A stretch of 64,000 bases of DNA from Aidingimonas lacisalsi (GTDB lineage Bacteria > Pseudomonadota > Gammaproteobacteria > Pseudomonadales > Halomonadaceae). Location of the stretch: contig NZ_VRYH01000007.1 of assembly GCF_008079445.1 (NCBI RefSeq), forward strand, positions 124,001 to 188,000. Direction: 5' to 3'. Below, piece by piece: positions 19,094 to 28,109 of this stretch. The notes under the pieces were generated by a model. That model saw only the letters and a list, made by a program, of their open reading frames with translations. It did not search any database and was not told where the DNA came from. How positions within the stretch are numbered: the stretch's first letter is position 1; every line of letters begins with the position of its first letter. Both the position numbers and the translations under genes were made by a program.

Positions 19094-19558
19094 ATGCTCG
19101 ATACGATTCAGCAATTCTTCAATCAAGCGCTTTCCGCACCGGAACAGGCCGATGATCGGGAGGTGACGCTCGAACTGGCGGCGGCGGCGCTGCTATGTGA
19201 GATCATTCGTGCCGACTACCAGACCGAGCCTACCGAGTTACAGTCGTGGCGCGAGGCACTCCAGTACCATCTGCATATCGATGATACTGCAGTCGACGAA
19301 CTGATGACGCTAGCTCAGCAGGAAGTCGAAGATGCCGTCGATCATTACCAGTTCGTCAGCCTGATCAAGGAGCATTACGCTTACCATGACCGGGTCGAGC
19401 TGGTGGGGCTCATGTGGCGACTCGCCTACGCCGATGAGGAACTGGATCCACTGGAGGAACATCGCATCCGGCGTCTGGCCGAGTTGCTGCATGTCAGTCA
19501 CAGCGACTTCATTCGTACCAAATTGGCTGTGCAGGAAAATCACGGCGAGAGCCAGTAA
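19094..19558 (+). CDS. TerB-family protein
   Basis: The 154-residue helical protein belongs to the TerB (tellurite resistance) fold group. It shows the paired acidic metal-binding motifs near EIIRADYQTEPTE and in WRLAYADEELDPLEEHRIRR, each followed by a helix. No other ter genes are present, so a general stress or membrane-associated role is more likely than tellurite resistance. I prefer the ATG at 19094 to the upstream GTG at 19085 because AGGA sits too close to the GTG. exoD follows after nine bases. Confidence 0.82.
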   Translation: MLDTIQQFFNQALSAPEQADDREVTLELAAAALLCEIIRADYQTEPTELQSWREALQYHLHIDDTAVDELMTLAQQEVEDAVDHYQFVSLIKEHYAYHDRVELVGLMWRLAYADEELDPLEEHRIRRLAELLHVSHSDFIRTKLAVQENHGESQ

Positions 19559-19567
19559 GGAACCAGC

Positions 19568-20179
19568 ATGGACCAGAACCGGAGTCTGGACGAACAGGGG
19601 CGTGTCGCCAGTATCGAGCAACTGCTCGATTGTCTTGATGGCGCCGATCACGACGGCGAACGGACGTCGGTCGACGATATCGTGACGGCGGTGGGCCGTC
19701 GCTCCTTTGGCCCACTGCTGTTACTCGCGGGGCTGATCACTCTGGCCCCGCTGATTGGCGACATACCCGGCGTTCCCACGTTGATGGCCATTCTCGTGTT
19801 GTTGGTGGCCGCGCAGTTGCTGTTTGGTCGAGAACGTTTCTGGTTGCCCGGCTGGCTGCTCAATCGCGCTGTGTCGCGTGACACATTCGACCGCGGCATC
19901 CGCTGGATGCGCAAGCCGGCACGAGGCATCGATCGGTTACTCCATCCTCGGCTCAGGTGTCTGACGCAAGGCATCGGCGTGCGTGGAATCGCGATCATGT
20001 GCATGATGATCGCTCTGGCCATGCCGCCCATGGAGGTCGTTCCCTTCACGGCCAATGGTGCCGGGCTGGCACTGACGGTATTCGGTCTGGCGTTGATTGC
20101 CAACGATGGCTTGTTGGCGCTGCTGGGGTATGTCGTCACTCTGGGGACATTGGCTATCGTGATCGCCAATCTGGTGTGA
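19568..20179 (+). CDS. exoD: exopolysaccharide synthesis protein ExoD
   Basis: ExoD-family proteins are inner-membrane proteins first linked to succinoglycan production and alkali tolerance; their biochemical role is unknown. The 203-residue protein has a soluble N-terminal 35 residues. The conserved FGPLLLLAGLITLAPLIGDIPGVPT region with its GDIPG motif follows, then three more membrane helices. AAGGAA lies seven bases upstream. It forms a pair with the TerB gene. Confidence 0.88.
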   Translation: MDQNRSLDEQGRVASIEQLLDCLDGADHDGERTSVDDIVTAVGRRSFGPLLLLAGLITLAPLIGDIPGVPTLMAILVLLVAAQLLFGRERFWLPGWLLNRAVSRDTFDRGIRWMRKPARGIDRLLHPRLRCLTQGIGVRGIAIMCMMIALAMPPMEVVPFTANGAGLALTVFGLALIANDGLLALLGYVVTLGTLAIVIANLV

Positions 20180-20309
20180 GACGGGTATGTCATTATCATT
20201 TGGTTGTCAACGCTAACTCGGACCATACTCCTTCTGGTTACGATGCTTGAATTCTTGGCTGGATTGCCGCTTGGCAGTCGATCTAAGCCACACACTGAAG
20301 GGGAAACGC

Positions 20310-21266
20310 ATGGTTGACGATAGTTCCGATACTCAGGCCTCGAATAACCCATTCAAGGATAACCGCGTGCGAGCACTGGCCATCGTGGCCGTGCTGGCGA
20401 TCCTGTACGCGATTTACGCCAGTTCCAGCGCGAGCTCTCAGCAAAGTGAGTGGGGAGAGCAGCGTGCCAGTCTCGAAGACCAGATCGAAAGCCTGGAATC
20501 CCAGGTCGAGGGCCTGGAAAGCGAGAACGCATCGCTGACCGACCAGGTGGAAGAGATGGAAGCCACGCGCAGCGAACGCGAAGAGGCGCAGGCGACGTTG
20601 GGGAATATCGAGAGTGACATAGAAAGCGCACGTGAAGAGCAGCAGGCCCAGGAAGCGTCATTGGCCGAGACGGAAGAGCAATTGGCGGCGCGCGAAGAAG
20701 CACTCGAGGAAGCGGACACGCGTCATGCCGAACTCGATGAATCGATCACCGAGCGTGAGCAGCAGCGCGAGGCGCTGGATAATGCCCTGGAACTGCGTGA
20801 CACGCGAATCGCGGAGCTCGATGAGTCGATCACCGAGCGTGAACAGCAGCGTGAAGCCCTGGACAATGCATTGGCATTGCGCGAGAGCCAGATCGGTGAC
20901 CTGGACGAGACAATAGCCTCTCGCGAGTCGCGTCTGGATGAACTCGACAGTGATATCGCCCAGCGTGAAGAACAGCTAGCCGAGCTGGATGAGCGGTTTA
21001 CGACGAGCGAAAATGAGCTTGATGAACTCAATGCACGCATCGAGGTGGCGCAGTCCAGTTACGATAACGTCAATGAGTCGCTGAGCGAGCGTCAGGCCGA
21101 GTATGAGAGCCTGCAGGAGGAGATTGCATCGGCAGAGACTCGCCAGCAGGAACTCGAGCAGTCGATCGCGGATCGCGAAGACCATCTGGAGCAACTCAAC
21201 AACCAGATCGATGAGTGGCAGGAAACCCTGCAGGGATTGGGCAACCAGGCCGATAGCAACGACTGA
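20310..21266 (+). CDS. membrane-anchored repetitive coiled-coil protein
   Basis: I do not recognise a named family. The 318-residue protein has a cytoplasmic N-terminus and one membrane helix (about residues 22-42, ALAIVAVLAILYAIYA). A continuous, highly acidic coiled coil of about 260 residues follows, rich in Glu, Gln and Leu. Inside it a 30-residue block beginning ELDESITEREQQREALDN is present twice almost identically (20730-20880), and weaker copies follow. AAGGGG sits seven bases before the ATG. The design suggests a periplasmic spacer or scaffold. A length change between strains at the repeat would be expected. Confidence 0.8.
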   Translation: MVDDSSDTQASNNPFKDNRVRALAIVAVLAILYAIYASSSASSQQSEWGEQRASLEDQIESLESQVEGLESENASLTDQVEEMEATRSEREEAQATLGNIESDIESAREEQQAQEASLAETEEQLAAREEALEEADTRHAELDESITEREQQREALDNALELRDTRIAELDESITEREQQREALDNALALRESQIGDLDETIASRESRLDELDSDIAQREEQLAELDERFTTSENELDELNARIEVAQSSYDNVNESLSERQAEYESLQEEIASAETRQQELEQSIADREDHLEQLNNQIDEWQETLQGLGNQADSND

Positions 21267-21283
21267 AAGGACTGGCGCAATTC

Positions 21284-22471
21284 ATGAACCATGATGCGTA
21301 TCGCTACGCCTTGAGCAAGACGTTGGCGGGCAGTGAGTGTCCGTTCCCGGAGTCGGAGTTCCAGCGACGACGGGCTGCGGTCGCCGCCGCCCTGGATGAA
21401 CGAGGGCTGGATGGGTTGTTGCTGACCGATCCGGCCGATATTTTCTATCTGACGGGCTACACGACGTTCGAAGTCGCTGTGCACACGGCGCTGGTGTTCA
21501 CTCCTCGACGCCTGGTACTTCAAGTGCCATCCATCGAAACCGGACCTGCGGTGGCATCCACGCGGGTGGATGAAATCCTGGGTTATCGCTGGGAAGGTGT
21601 CGAAGATGTCCTGGGACCGTTGGCGGACGTTCTCGCTGCGGCTGGATTGCATATCGGCGTGGATAGCTGGCACGGCTCATTGCGCCACGGCGTGATGCAG
21701 GGACTTGCCGATCGGCTACCGGATCATGAGTTCCATGATGCCGGAGCGGTGATGGACGGCGTTCGCATCGTCAAGACGGCGTCCGAACTGGATTGCCTGG
21801 CGGAAAGTGCCCGCATCACCGGTATCGGGATCGAGGCGGCGGTATCGGCCGTCCAGCCCGGCATCACCGATAGCGACATCGCGGCTATCGGCGCCCGCAC
21901 GTTGCACGCAGCGGGCAGCGAGTTCATGAGCATGCAGCCGATCGTGACCGGTGGACGGCGCAGCAGCATCATTCATACCAACCATCAGCGTCATCCTATC
22001 GTGGAAGGCGAACCGGTCTTCCTGGAATTCGGTGGCACCTTCAAACGATATACGGCGCCCATGATGCGTACGGTGGTGGCCGGCCAGCCGAGTGACGACA
22101 TGGTGTCACTGTTTGCGACCGTGCGCGAAATTTATACCACCCTGCTGGATTGCATGCGTCCTGGGCAGCGTTTCGATGAGGCAGCGCGGGCGGCCGAGCG
22201 TGTGTTGGCACCGGTCGCGGACGAGGTGTTCTTTTCAGGCGTATTCGGCTATACCGTCGGCGCCCAGTTTCCGCCTTCCTGGGTGGAAGGGTCCGGCTTC
22301 ATCGCCCGCGGGCAGACGCGTGTATTCGAGTCCGGCATGGTCTTTCACCTACCGATTTGCTTGCGCCTACCCGGCCGCTGGGGAATCGGATGCAGCGATA
22401 CCGTGAGAGTGACCGAAGGTGGGGGTGTCGCCTTGACCGAGAATCCCTGGACGCTCTCCGGTACGCATTGA
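21284..22471 (+). CDS. M24 (pita-bread fold) hydrolase without metal ligands, creatinase-like
   Basis: The 395-residue protein has the two-domain layout of creatinase/prolidase-type enzymes: an N-terminal domain with GLLLTDPADIFYLTGYT and a C-terminal M24 catalytic domain. All five metal ligands expected for a metallopeptidase appear replaced. The Asp-Asp segment reads LEFGGTFKRYTAPMMRT, with Ala at the second Asp. The Glu segments read FHLPICL and GCSDTVRVTE. Such metal-free members (creatinase, ectoine hydrolase, DddP relatives) act on C-N bonds of small molecules. The gene follows the coiled-coil gene by 17 bases. Substrate unknown. Confidence 0.8.
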   Translation: MNHDAYRYALSKTLAGSECPFPESEFQRRRAAVAAALDERGLDGLLLTDPADIFYLTGYTTFEVAVHTALVFTPRRLVLQVPSIETGPAVASTRVDEILGYRWEGVEDVLGPLADVLAAAGLHIGVDSWHGSLRHGVMQGLADRLPDHEFHDAGAVMDGVRIVKTASELDCLAESARITGIGIEAAVSAVQPGITDSDIAAIGARTLHAAGSEFMSMQPIVTGGRRSSIIHTNHQRHPIVEGEPVFLEFGGTFKRYTAPMMRTVVAGQPSDDMVSLFATVREIYTTLLDCMRPGQRFDEAARAAERVLAPVADEVFFSGVFGYTVGAQFPPSWVEGSGFIARGQTRVFESGMVFHLPICLRLPGRWGIGCSDTVRVTEGGGVALTENPWTLSGTH

Positions 22472-22507
22472 CCGCTCGGTCTGACGGCTGGCTGCCGAGG
22501 ACGTCGT

Positions 22508-23611
22508 TCATTCGCCGCGGGGCAAGCGCTGCCGAAAGCGTTCGTTGACGCGAGCCTGAGTGCGTGCGTACCAGTCATGATCCTTGGTGATGGCGCGCTG
22601 GGCGTTCAGTGGGTGGGTCGGAATATGTAAGCGCATGTCCTGACCGCTATCGATATGTGTCGTCACTTGCGTGGCGGCTGAATGACGCGCGGGGCCGTAG
22701 GGAATGTGGCGGGCAAAGGTCGCCAGGCGTTCGGTCGTCGTGGCGAAACGGATGAATTCCCGGGCGAGCTCGGGATGGTCGCTGGCGCGTGGAATCACCC
22801 AGGTCTCGTGTTCCTGAACTTGGCCATCCCACAGGATATCGATCGGCGCATCCTGCTGAATCATGGCATCGAAGAAACGGCCATTATAGCCGGAGGCCAT
22901 GACCACCTTGCCGTCGACGAGCCATTGTACCGGTGTATCGCCGCCTTCCCACCAACGGATATCATCGAGGCTTTCCAGCCGCTCGAAGGCCAATTCCAGC
23001 CCTCGCTCGGTGCTCAGTAACCGGTACAGTTCCTCGCGGGGAACGCCGTAGGAGAGTAGCGCCCATTCCAGATTGGCCGCGGGGCTGTGCTGCAGCGCCC
23101 GAGGACCGGGAAAACGCTCCTGGTCGAACAGGTCCGCGATTTGCGTGGGGCGCGTACCGGGAAAGGCGTCACGCCGGTACGCCACCACCGTTGCATACAC
23201 CGTATGACTCATGCTGCAGCGGGTGAAAGCGCCATCGATGAAGTCCTGTGACGCAGGCGTGCCATCTGGAGCCGGGGCGGCGAGTGAGGGGGAGAGAGGG
23301 TGCAGCAGTCCCGCTTCACATGCCGCCAGTGCATCGCTTTGGGTCATGTCGATGATGTCCCAGTCGACATCGCCGTCTTCAGCGGCCTGACGGAGGTCGC
23401 CGATTCCGCCGTCATACCGTTCGACCACGACATCGATGCCGGTGGCTTCACTGAATGGGGCGAAGATAGCCTGTCGCTGGGCGCGCTCATAGGAGCCACC
23501 CCAGCTCAATACGGTCAATGACGGGGTATCGTCCGCCGTGGCCGTCGGACTTGGCATGACGATCGACAGCAGGACGAGCGCGATGGCCCGGCGTGCGTTA
23601 ACCATTGCCAT
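22508..23611 (-). CDS. periplasmic solute-binding protein, PotD-like
   Basis: This is an ABC-type extracellular binding protein of the polyamine/iron group. The 367-residue precursor has a signal peptide (ARRAIALVLLSIVMPSPTATADD, cleaved near residue 27). The mature protein has typical motifs VLSWGGSYERAQ near the start and WWEGGDTPVQWLVDGKVVMASGYNGR in the hinge region. I start at MAMVNARR because GAGAGGAAT precedes it; this start lies inside the 3' end of the upstream ClC gene, a 14-base overlap. No ABC permease or ATPase is nearby, so its partner must be elsewhere. The binding residues suggest a cationic ligand. Confidence 0.87.
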   Translation of the reverse strand: MAMVNARRAIALVLLSIVMPSPTATADDTPSLTVLSWGGSYERAQRQAIFAPFSEATGIDVVVERYDGGIGDLRQAAEDGDVDWDIIDMTQSDALAACEAGLLHPLSPSLAAPAPDGTPASQDFIDGAFTRCSMSHTVYATVVAYRRDAFPGTRPTQIADLFDQERFPGPRALQHSPAANLEWALLSYGVPREELYRLLSTERGLELAFERLESLDDIRWWEGGDTPVQWLVDGKVVMASGYNGRFFDAMIQQDAPIDILWDGQVQEHETWVIPRASDHPELAREFIRFATTTERLATFARHIPYGPARHSAATQVTTHIDSGQDMRLHIPTHPLNAQRAITKDHDWYARTQARVNERFRQRLPRGE

Positions 23612-25358
23612 ATTCCTCTCGCCGCAGTTCGTCACTCTGTTGCAGATAGGCGCGCGCGATACTGGATTCATAGACGACACCCAGGAAGGTGCGGGTCGTC
23701 GGGTCGTCGACGACGGCAATGGCCTCGCCCGTGAAGTGGCGCAGTTGCTCCATCGCCTCGCCGACCGACGTATCGGGAGTCAACGTCGACCGATCGCTGG
23801 CGGTGCACTCGATCAGTGACCGCGACGCATGAGCCGTGTCGCGCATGGCTTCCAACTCGGCGAGTGTCACGGTCCCCAGGTAACGGGCCTGCGCTGAGAC
23901 CAGGTAAGCCTCCGCATGGCCGGCACGTCCCAAGGTGGCGATGGCGTCACCGATCGTCTGCTGTGGCGACAGTGTCACGCATTCGCGGGTGAGATACGGA
24001 TTGATGGACATCGCATGTAGCACGGCATGGCTGCGACCGGCCGACAGATCCAGGCCGCGGGCCGCGAGCTGGATATCGAACAGCGAACGGCCGAACAATT
24101 GAGCGGCAATGGGACTGGCCAGCGTCACACTGGCGAGTGCCGCCGTCGTCAGGACATAGCTCCCCGTCAGTTCGAAAACGATCAACAGGCTGGTCAGGGG
24201 AGCGCCGATCACAGGAGCGGTGACGGCCACCATGCCACAGACCGCATAGAAGATGAATGTATCCAGTGGTGCGCCGCTGACCATGGCGACCAGGCTGCCG
24301 CAGAGAGCGCCGAACAGGGTGCCGATGACCAGCGCTGGACTGAATACGCCACCGGCGAACCCCATGCCTAGACACAAGGCCGTGGCCAGTATCTTGAGAA
24401 CGAGTACCACCACTAGCTCGGCCGTACCGAACGCGCCTGCGATCGTGGCGAAACGTAGCGTTTCCTGCCCCATACCCAGGATATCGGGTACCCATAGTGC
24501 CGCTGTGCCCAGAATGGCGCCAGCCAGGGCCGGTCGACAGACGGCCGGTAGAGGCAGGCGTGCCGCCAACCGACCCGCATGCCGTATTGCCACCATGTAG
24601 GCCCCGGCGACCAGCGCTCCAAGCCCGCCGATGACCAGGAAAACGGCGAACTCCCACGGCTGAGGGACGGCACTGCCGGTGACGTGGAAGAGAGCGCCAC
24701 GTTCGAGCACGTTGGTGGCGATGACATGGCCGACGATAGCGGCCGCCGCAATGGGGGCGAAGGCACGCAAGGCGTAGTGGCGCAACATGACTTCATGAGC
24801 GAAAACGATGCCGGCCAGTGGTGCATTGAACGCCGTTGCGATGGCGGCGGCCACGCCACAGGCGATGGTGATGTTGTCATCCGACCGTCCCAGGCGTAAC
24901 AGACGTGCGCTCAGCGATCCCAGGGTCGCCCCGAGGTGCACCAGCGGACCGTATTGACCGACCGAGGCGCCGCTGCCCAGTGAGACCAGGGCACTGAGCG
25001 CCGATAGCAAACCGGCTCTGGCCGGCAGTCGACCGGCGCGTGTCTGGACCGCGGCAATGACATCGGCGGGCGTATGCGGGCGACGTTCCCGTATCCACCG
25101 GTGCAGCATGCCGGCCAACAATCCCCCGATGGTGGGTACCGCAATCGTTGCCGCGATAAGCCACTGTTCATGGCCGAACATCATGCGACTACGCGGCGAT
25201 ATCAGCAGGGTATCGTTCAGGAAGAAGACGATCGCGACGAAGCCTACGGCACACAGGGCGGCAATGCCACCGATGGCTGCCCCGAGCAGCACCAGTGCCA
25301 GGAAACGGGCAATGGCCATCGGTCCCGTCGTCGGCTCACGGGTCTCGGATCGGTTCAT
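23598..25358 (-). CDS. ClC-family chloride transporter with CBS domains
   Basis: The 586-residue protein has a ClC membrane core (about residues 15-420) followed by two CBS domains (about 440-575). The first selectivity motif reads GSGASVGQYGP and the second GGVFSP. At the gating-glutamate position (Glu148 of E. coli ClC-ec1) there is Tyr136. At the proton-glutamate position (Glu203) there is Val190, after AGIVFAHE. Coupled H+/Cl- exchange is therefore unlikely, and a passive channel or altered ion choice is suggested. The ATG overlaps the upstream phosphoribosyltransferase stop (ATGA); in-frame residues before it are not needed. Confidence 0.9.
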   Translation of the reverse strand: MNRSETREPTTGPMAIARFLALVLLGAAIGGIAALCAVGFVAIVFFLNDTLLISPRSRMMFGHEQWLIAATIAVPTIGGLLAGMLHRWIRERRPHTPADVIAAVQTRAGRLPARAGLLSALSALVSLGSGASVGQYGPLVHLGATLGSLSARLLRLGRSDDNITIACGVAAAIATAFNAPLAGIVFAHEVMLRHYALRAFAPIAAAAIVGHVIATNVLERGALFHVTGSAVPQPWEFAVFLVIGGLGALVAGAYMVAIRHAGRLAARLPLPAVCRPALAGAILGTAALWVPDILGMGQETLRFATIAGAFGTAELVVVLVLKILATALCLGMGFAGGVFSPALVIGTLFGALCGSLVAMVSGAPLDTFIFYAVCGMVAVTAPVIGAPLTSLLIVFELTGSYVLTTAALASVTLASPIAAQLFGRSLFDIQLAARGLDLSAGRSHAVLHAMSINPYLTRECVTLSPQQTIGDAIATLGRAGHAEAYLVSAQARYLGTVTLAELEAMRDTAHASRSLIECTASDRSTLTPDTSVGEAMEQLRHFTGEAIAVVDDPTTRTFLGVVYESSIARAYLQQSDELRREEYGNG

Positions 25359-26005
25359 TCGGTGTTTGGCGCAAGCAGGTGTATCACTTCGTCGTCGCTG
25401 GTTTGATCGAAGTGACGATACCATTGTCCGACGGCACCGAAGTGGTCCGGCTGACTAAGGCAGACGAGGTCATCGGCGAGTGGTGACAAGTTGGCAATGG
25501 TATCGGGCGGTGCGACGGGCACGGCCACGATCAGCCGTGCCGGGGACTGTGCTCGCAGCGCTTCGAGTGCTGCCTGCATCGTCGCGCCGGTGGCCAGGCC
25601 GTCATCGACGACGATGACGGTGCGCCCCGCGACGCGCAGTGGCGGACGTTGCCCACGATAGGTTGCCTCTCGACGCTGGAGTTCTCTGTTTTCCTGGGCC
25701 ACGATGTCATCCACCTCGTGCTTATCGATGGTCAACCTCTCCACCAGGTCGTGGTGAAGGACGCAGATACCGTTGCCGGCTATCGCTCCCATGGCCACCT
25801 CGGGTTGCCAGGGAACGCCCAACTTGCGTACCACGAGCGTATCGAGCTCGGCGTTCAGTGCCTGTGCGATTTCCCAGGCAACCGGTACACCGCCCCGCGG
25901 CAGCCCCAGGACCAGTATGTCCGGTATGGAACGATAGTCATCGAGGGCGTCGGCGAGTTGGCGGCCGGCATCACGGCGGTCTTCGAAAATCATGTCGGCG
26001 AACAT
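25355..26005 (-). CDS. phosphoribosyltransferase domain protein
   Basis: The 216-residue protein has a type I phosphoribosyltransferase fold with the PRPP-binding motif VIVVDDGLATGATMQAAL (about residues 115-132). The N-terminal LGLPRGGVPVAWEIA loop is typical of the stand-alone family often annotated as a predicted phosphoribosyltransferase. It lacks a recognisable base-specificity hood, so the substrate is unknown. I chose MFADMIFEDRR as start; MIFEDRR four codons later and longer upstream forms are also possible, as no clear ribosome site exists. It is coupled to the ClC gene by a four-base overlap. Confidence 0.8.
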   Translation of the reverse strand: MFADMIFEDRRDAGRQLADALDDYRSIPDILVLGLPRGGVPVAWEIAQALNAELDTLVVRKLGVPWQPEVAMGAIAGNGICVLHHDLVERLTIDKHEVDDIVAQENRELQRREATYRGQRPPLRVAGRTVIVVDDGLATGATMQAALEALRAQSPARLIVAVPVAPPDTIANLSPLADDLVCLSQPDHFGAVGQWYRHFDQTSDDEVIHLLAPNTE

Positions 26006-26155
26006 CGTGTCATGTGAGTCCCTTGAGCATAGGCGAGGGAGAGCGACTCCTTCAAAGTGGTACACCGTGCTTGGGGTACAAGCGCTTCACCGGGTTATAC
26101 TGACGAGCAAGCCAGGCATCGGGCGATGCCATCAATGAATTGCAAGGAGTGAGCC

Positions 26156-26959
26156 GTGATCGAGGGTGTCAAACATATCGTGGCCGTAGCGTCCGGCAAA
26201 GGTGGTGTAGGCAAATCCACCGTCACTGCCAACCTGGCCTTGGCGATGGCTGCAGAAGGTTATCGTGTCGGCTTGTTGGATGCCGACATTTATGGTCCCA
26301 GCCAGGCGCAGATGCTGGGTATCGGCGAAGGCGTTCGTCCCCAACAGGTGGGAGAGAATGGTTTCGTTCCGCTCGAAGCCCATGGCATTCAGGCGATGTC
26401 CATGGCATTCATGGTCGATATTACCGAGCCGATGGTGTGGCGTGGCCCAATGGTCGCTGGTGCCTTCCAACAGCTACTCAATCAGACGGTATGGAACGAT
26501 CTCGACTATCTGTTCATCGACATGCCGCCGGGCACGGGGGATATTCAGTTGACACTGGCCCAGAAAGTGCCGGTGTCGGGCGCCGTGATCGTCACCACAC
26601 CGCAGGACATTGCGTTGCTCGATGCGCGCAAGGGAATCGAGATGTTTCGCAAGGTCAATGTCCCGGTGCTCGGTATCGTGGAGAACATGAGCCTGCATAT
26701 CTGTTCCCAGTGCGGGCATAGCGAACCGATCTTCGGCGAAGGCGGGGGAGAGCGCATCTCGGCGCAGTACGAGACTCGCCTGTTGGGGCAGTTGCCGTTG
26801 ACGATGGCGATTCGTGAACAGTCCGATGGTGGCAAACCGACGGTTGTTGCCGACCCCGATGGCGACGTGGCGATGACCTTCCGGACAGTGGCGCGCGCCG
26901 TTGCCGAAGGCGTCGAGAGTCAAGGCGATGAAGGGCCCAGCATCTCCTTCGGCGAGTAA
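26156..26959 (+). CDS. mrp: iron-sulfur cluster carrier protein Mrp/ApbC
   Basis: Mrp is a P-loop ATPase that carries and delivers Fe-S clusters. The 267-residue protein begins almost directly with the deviant Walker A GKGGVGKST (about residues 14-22), then DADIYGPSQ and the switch motif IDMPPGTGD. The cluster-binding CSQC lies near residue 182. The N-terminal MIP18/DUF59 domain of E. coli Mrp (about 100 residues) is absent; this shorter form occurs in many gammaproteobacteria. The GTG start is supported by AAGGAG six bases upstream. Confidence 0.93.
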   Translation: MIEGVKHIVAVASGKGGVGKSTVTANLALAMAAEGYRVGLLDADIYGPSQAQMLGIGEGVRPQQVGENGFVPLEAHGIQAMSMAFMVDITEPMVWRGPMVAGAFQQLLNQTVWNDLDYLFIDMPPGTGDIQLTLAQKVPVSGAVIVTTPQDIALLDARKGIEMFRKVNVPVLGIVENMSLHICSQCGHSEPIFGEGGGERISAQYETRLLGQLPLTMAIREQSDGGKPTVVADPDGDVAMTFRTVARAVAEGVESQGDEGPSISFGE

Positions 26960-26990
26960 CGATCAGTACAAGGGCGTTGGTAATCCGTCG

Positions 26991-27019
26991 CGGGGCCGTT
27001 ATCATGTCGGCCCCGTTTT
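26991..27019 (+). terminator. rho-independent terminator after mrp
   Basis: CGGGGCCG and CGGCCCCG pair over 8 G/C bases across a 9-base loop, followed by TTTTC. It begins 32 bases after the mrp stop and ends 24 bases before dcd. Confidence 0.8.
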
Positions 27020-27042
27020 CGTTACGACTCTAGGGCGCCCCG

Positions 27043-27609
27043 ATGAGCATCAAGTCCGACAAGTGGATTCGCCGCATGGCGGAAAGCCATGGCATGATCG
27101 AACCGTTCGAACACGACCAGGTTCGTTACCATCAGGAGCAGCGCGTTATTTCCTACGGGACGTCCAGCTATGGTTATGACGTCCGTTGTGCCGATGAATT
27201 CAAGGTCTTCACCAACATCCATTCGGCGGTCGTCGATCCCAAAGGATTCGACGAAAAGAGTTTCGTCGATATCAAGGGCGATATCTGCGTCATCCCTCCC
27301 AATTCGTTTGCGCTTGCACGTACCGTGGAATATTTTCGGATTCCACGCAGCGTCCTGACGATTTGCCTGGGTAAGTCGACTTATGCACGGTGCGGTATCA
27401 TCGTCAATGTCACGCCGCTGGAACCGGAGTGGGAAGGGCATGTCACGCTGGAATTCTCCAACACCACCAACCTGCCGGCGAAGATCTATGCCCATGAAGG
27501 CGTGGCACAGATGCTGTTTCTGGAATCCGACGAAATCTGCGACATGTCCTACAAGGACCGTGGCGGCAAGTACATGGGACAGCAAGGGGTGACCTTGCCC
27601 CGTACCTGA
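27043..27609 (+). CDS. dcd: dCTP deaminase
   Basis: Dcd deaminates dCTP to dUTP, the main source of dUMP for thymidylate synthesis in enteric-type bacteria. The 188-residue protein has the trimeric dUTPase-like fold with SSYGYDVRC near residue 41, [25 protein letters not shown]-like catalytic strand (the Glu is the proton shuttle) and a C-terminal [12 protein letters not shown] that closes the site. Length is standard. It is likely monocistronic between the mrp terminator and a hairpin shared with convergent mgsA. Confidence 0.96.
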   Translation: MSIKSDKWIRRMAESHGMIEPFEHDQVRYHQEQRVISYGTSSYGYDVRCADEFKVFTNIHSAVVDPKGFDEKSFVDIKGDICVIPPNSFALARTVEYFRIPRSVLTICLGKSTYARCGIIVNVTPLEPEWEGHVTLEFSNTTNLPAKIYAHEGVAQMLFLESDEICDMSYKDRGGKYMGQQGVTLPRT

Positions 27610-27615
27610 TGGCCG

Positions 27616-27635
27616 GTTCCGGGATTACCCGGAAC
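27616..27635. terminator. bidirectional hairpin between dcd and mgsA
   Basis: GTTCCGGG and CCCGGAAC form a perfect 8-bp stem around ATTA. It lies seven bases after the dcd stop and includes the mgsA stop codon in its loop and right arm, as often seen between closely spaced convergent genes. Confidence 0.65.
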
Positions 27636-28104
27636 GGGCATCGAGCCAACTGCCGGCATCCGGTACGTCGACCTCGAAGGCGTCATCCAGGTACGGTGAA
27701 CTGATCAGGAAATCGGCACTGGCGGCATTACAAGCGACCGGGATATTCCACAGTGCGGCCAGTCTCAGTAGTGCCTTGACGTCGGGATCGTGGGGCATGG
27801 GGGCGAATGGATCCCAGAAAAAGATCAGCAGGTCCAGCCGCTGCTCGGTGATACGGGCCCCGATCTGCTGGTCGCCACCCAGTGGGCCGCTCATCAGGCC
27901 TTCCACCGTCAGTCCCAGCTCACGAGCGACGCGGCTGGCCGTGGTGCCGGTGCCGACGAGTTGGTGCGCTGACAGCGTGTCCTGCCAGCGCCGGGCCCAC
28001 GCCAGCAATTCGTCCTTCTTGCCGTCATGCGCGATCAATGCAATGCGCTTGCGCGCCGGCAGCGTGCGGCGTGCTTGCTGGCGCGGGCCGTGGTCAGTGG
28101 TCAT
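27625..28104 (-). CDS. mgsA: methylglyoxal synthase
   Basis: MgsA converts dihydroxyacetone phosphate to methylglyoxal and phosphate, a bypass of lower glycolysis. The 159-residue protein has IALIAHDGKKDELL with the phosphate-contacting residues, VGTGTTA, and GPLGGDQQIGA, matching the family in order. A short basic N-terminal extension of about 18 residues precedes the core. It lies five bases downstream of pyk on the same strand, with its ribosome site inside the pyk end; pairing with pyruvate kinase puts two lower-glycolysis exits under shared control. Confidence 0.94.
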   Translation of the reverse strand: MTTDHGPRQQARRTLPARKRIALIAHDGKKDELLAWARRWQDTLSAHQLVGTGTTASRVARELGLTVEGLMSGPLGGDQQIGARITEQRLDLLIFFWDPFAPMPHDPDVKALLRLAALWNIPVACNAASADFLISSPYLDDAFEVDVPDAGSWLDARSG

Positions 28105-28109
28105 GACGA

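Noticed and set aside
19094-19558. Tellurite resistance operon
   Set aside because: Only a TerB-like protein is present. No terC, terD, terZ or other ter genes flank it.
20255-20285. Sigma-54 promoter before the coiled-coil gene
   Set aside because: TTGGCTGGATTGCCGCT has the right doublet spacing, but both boxes depart from consensus and no activator is nearby.
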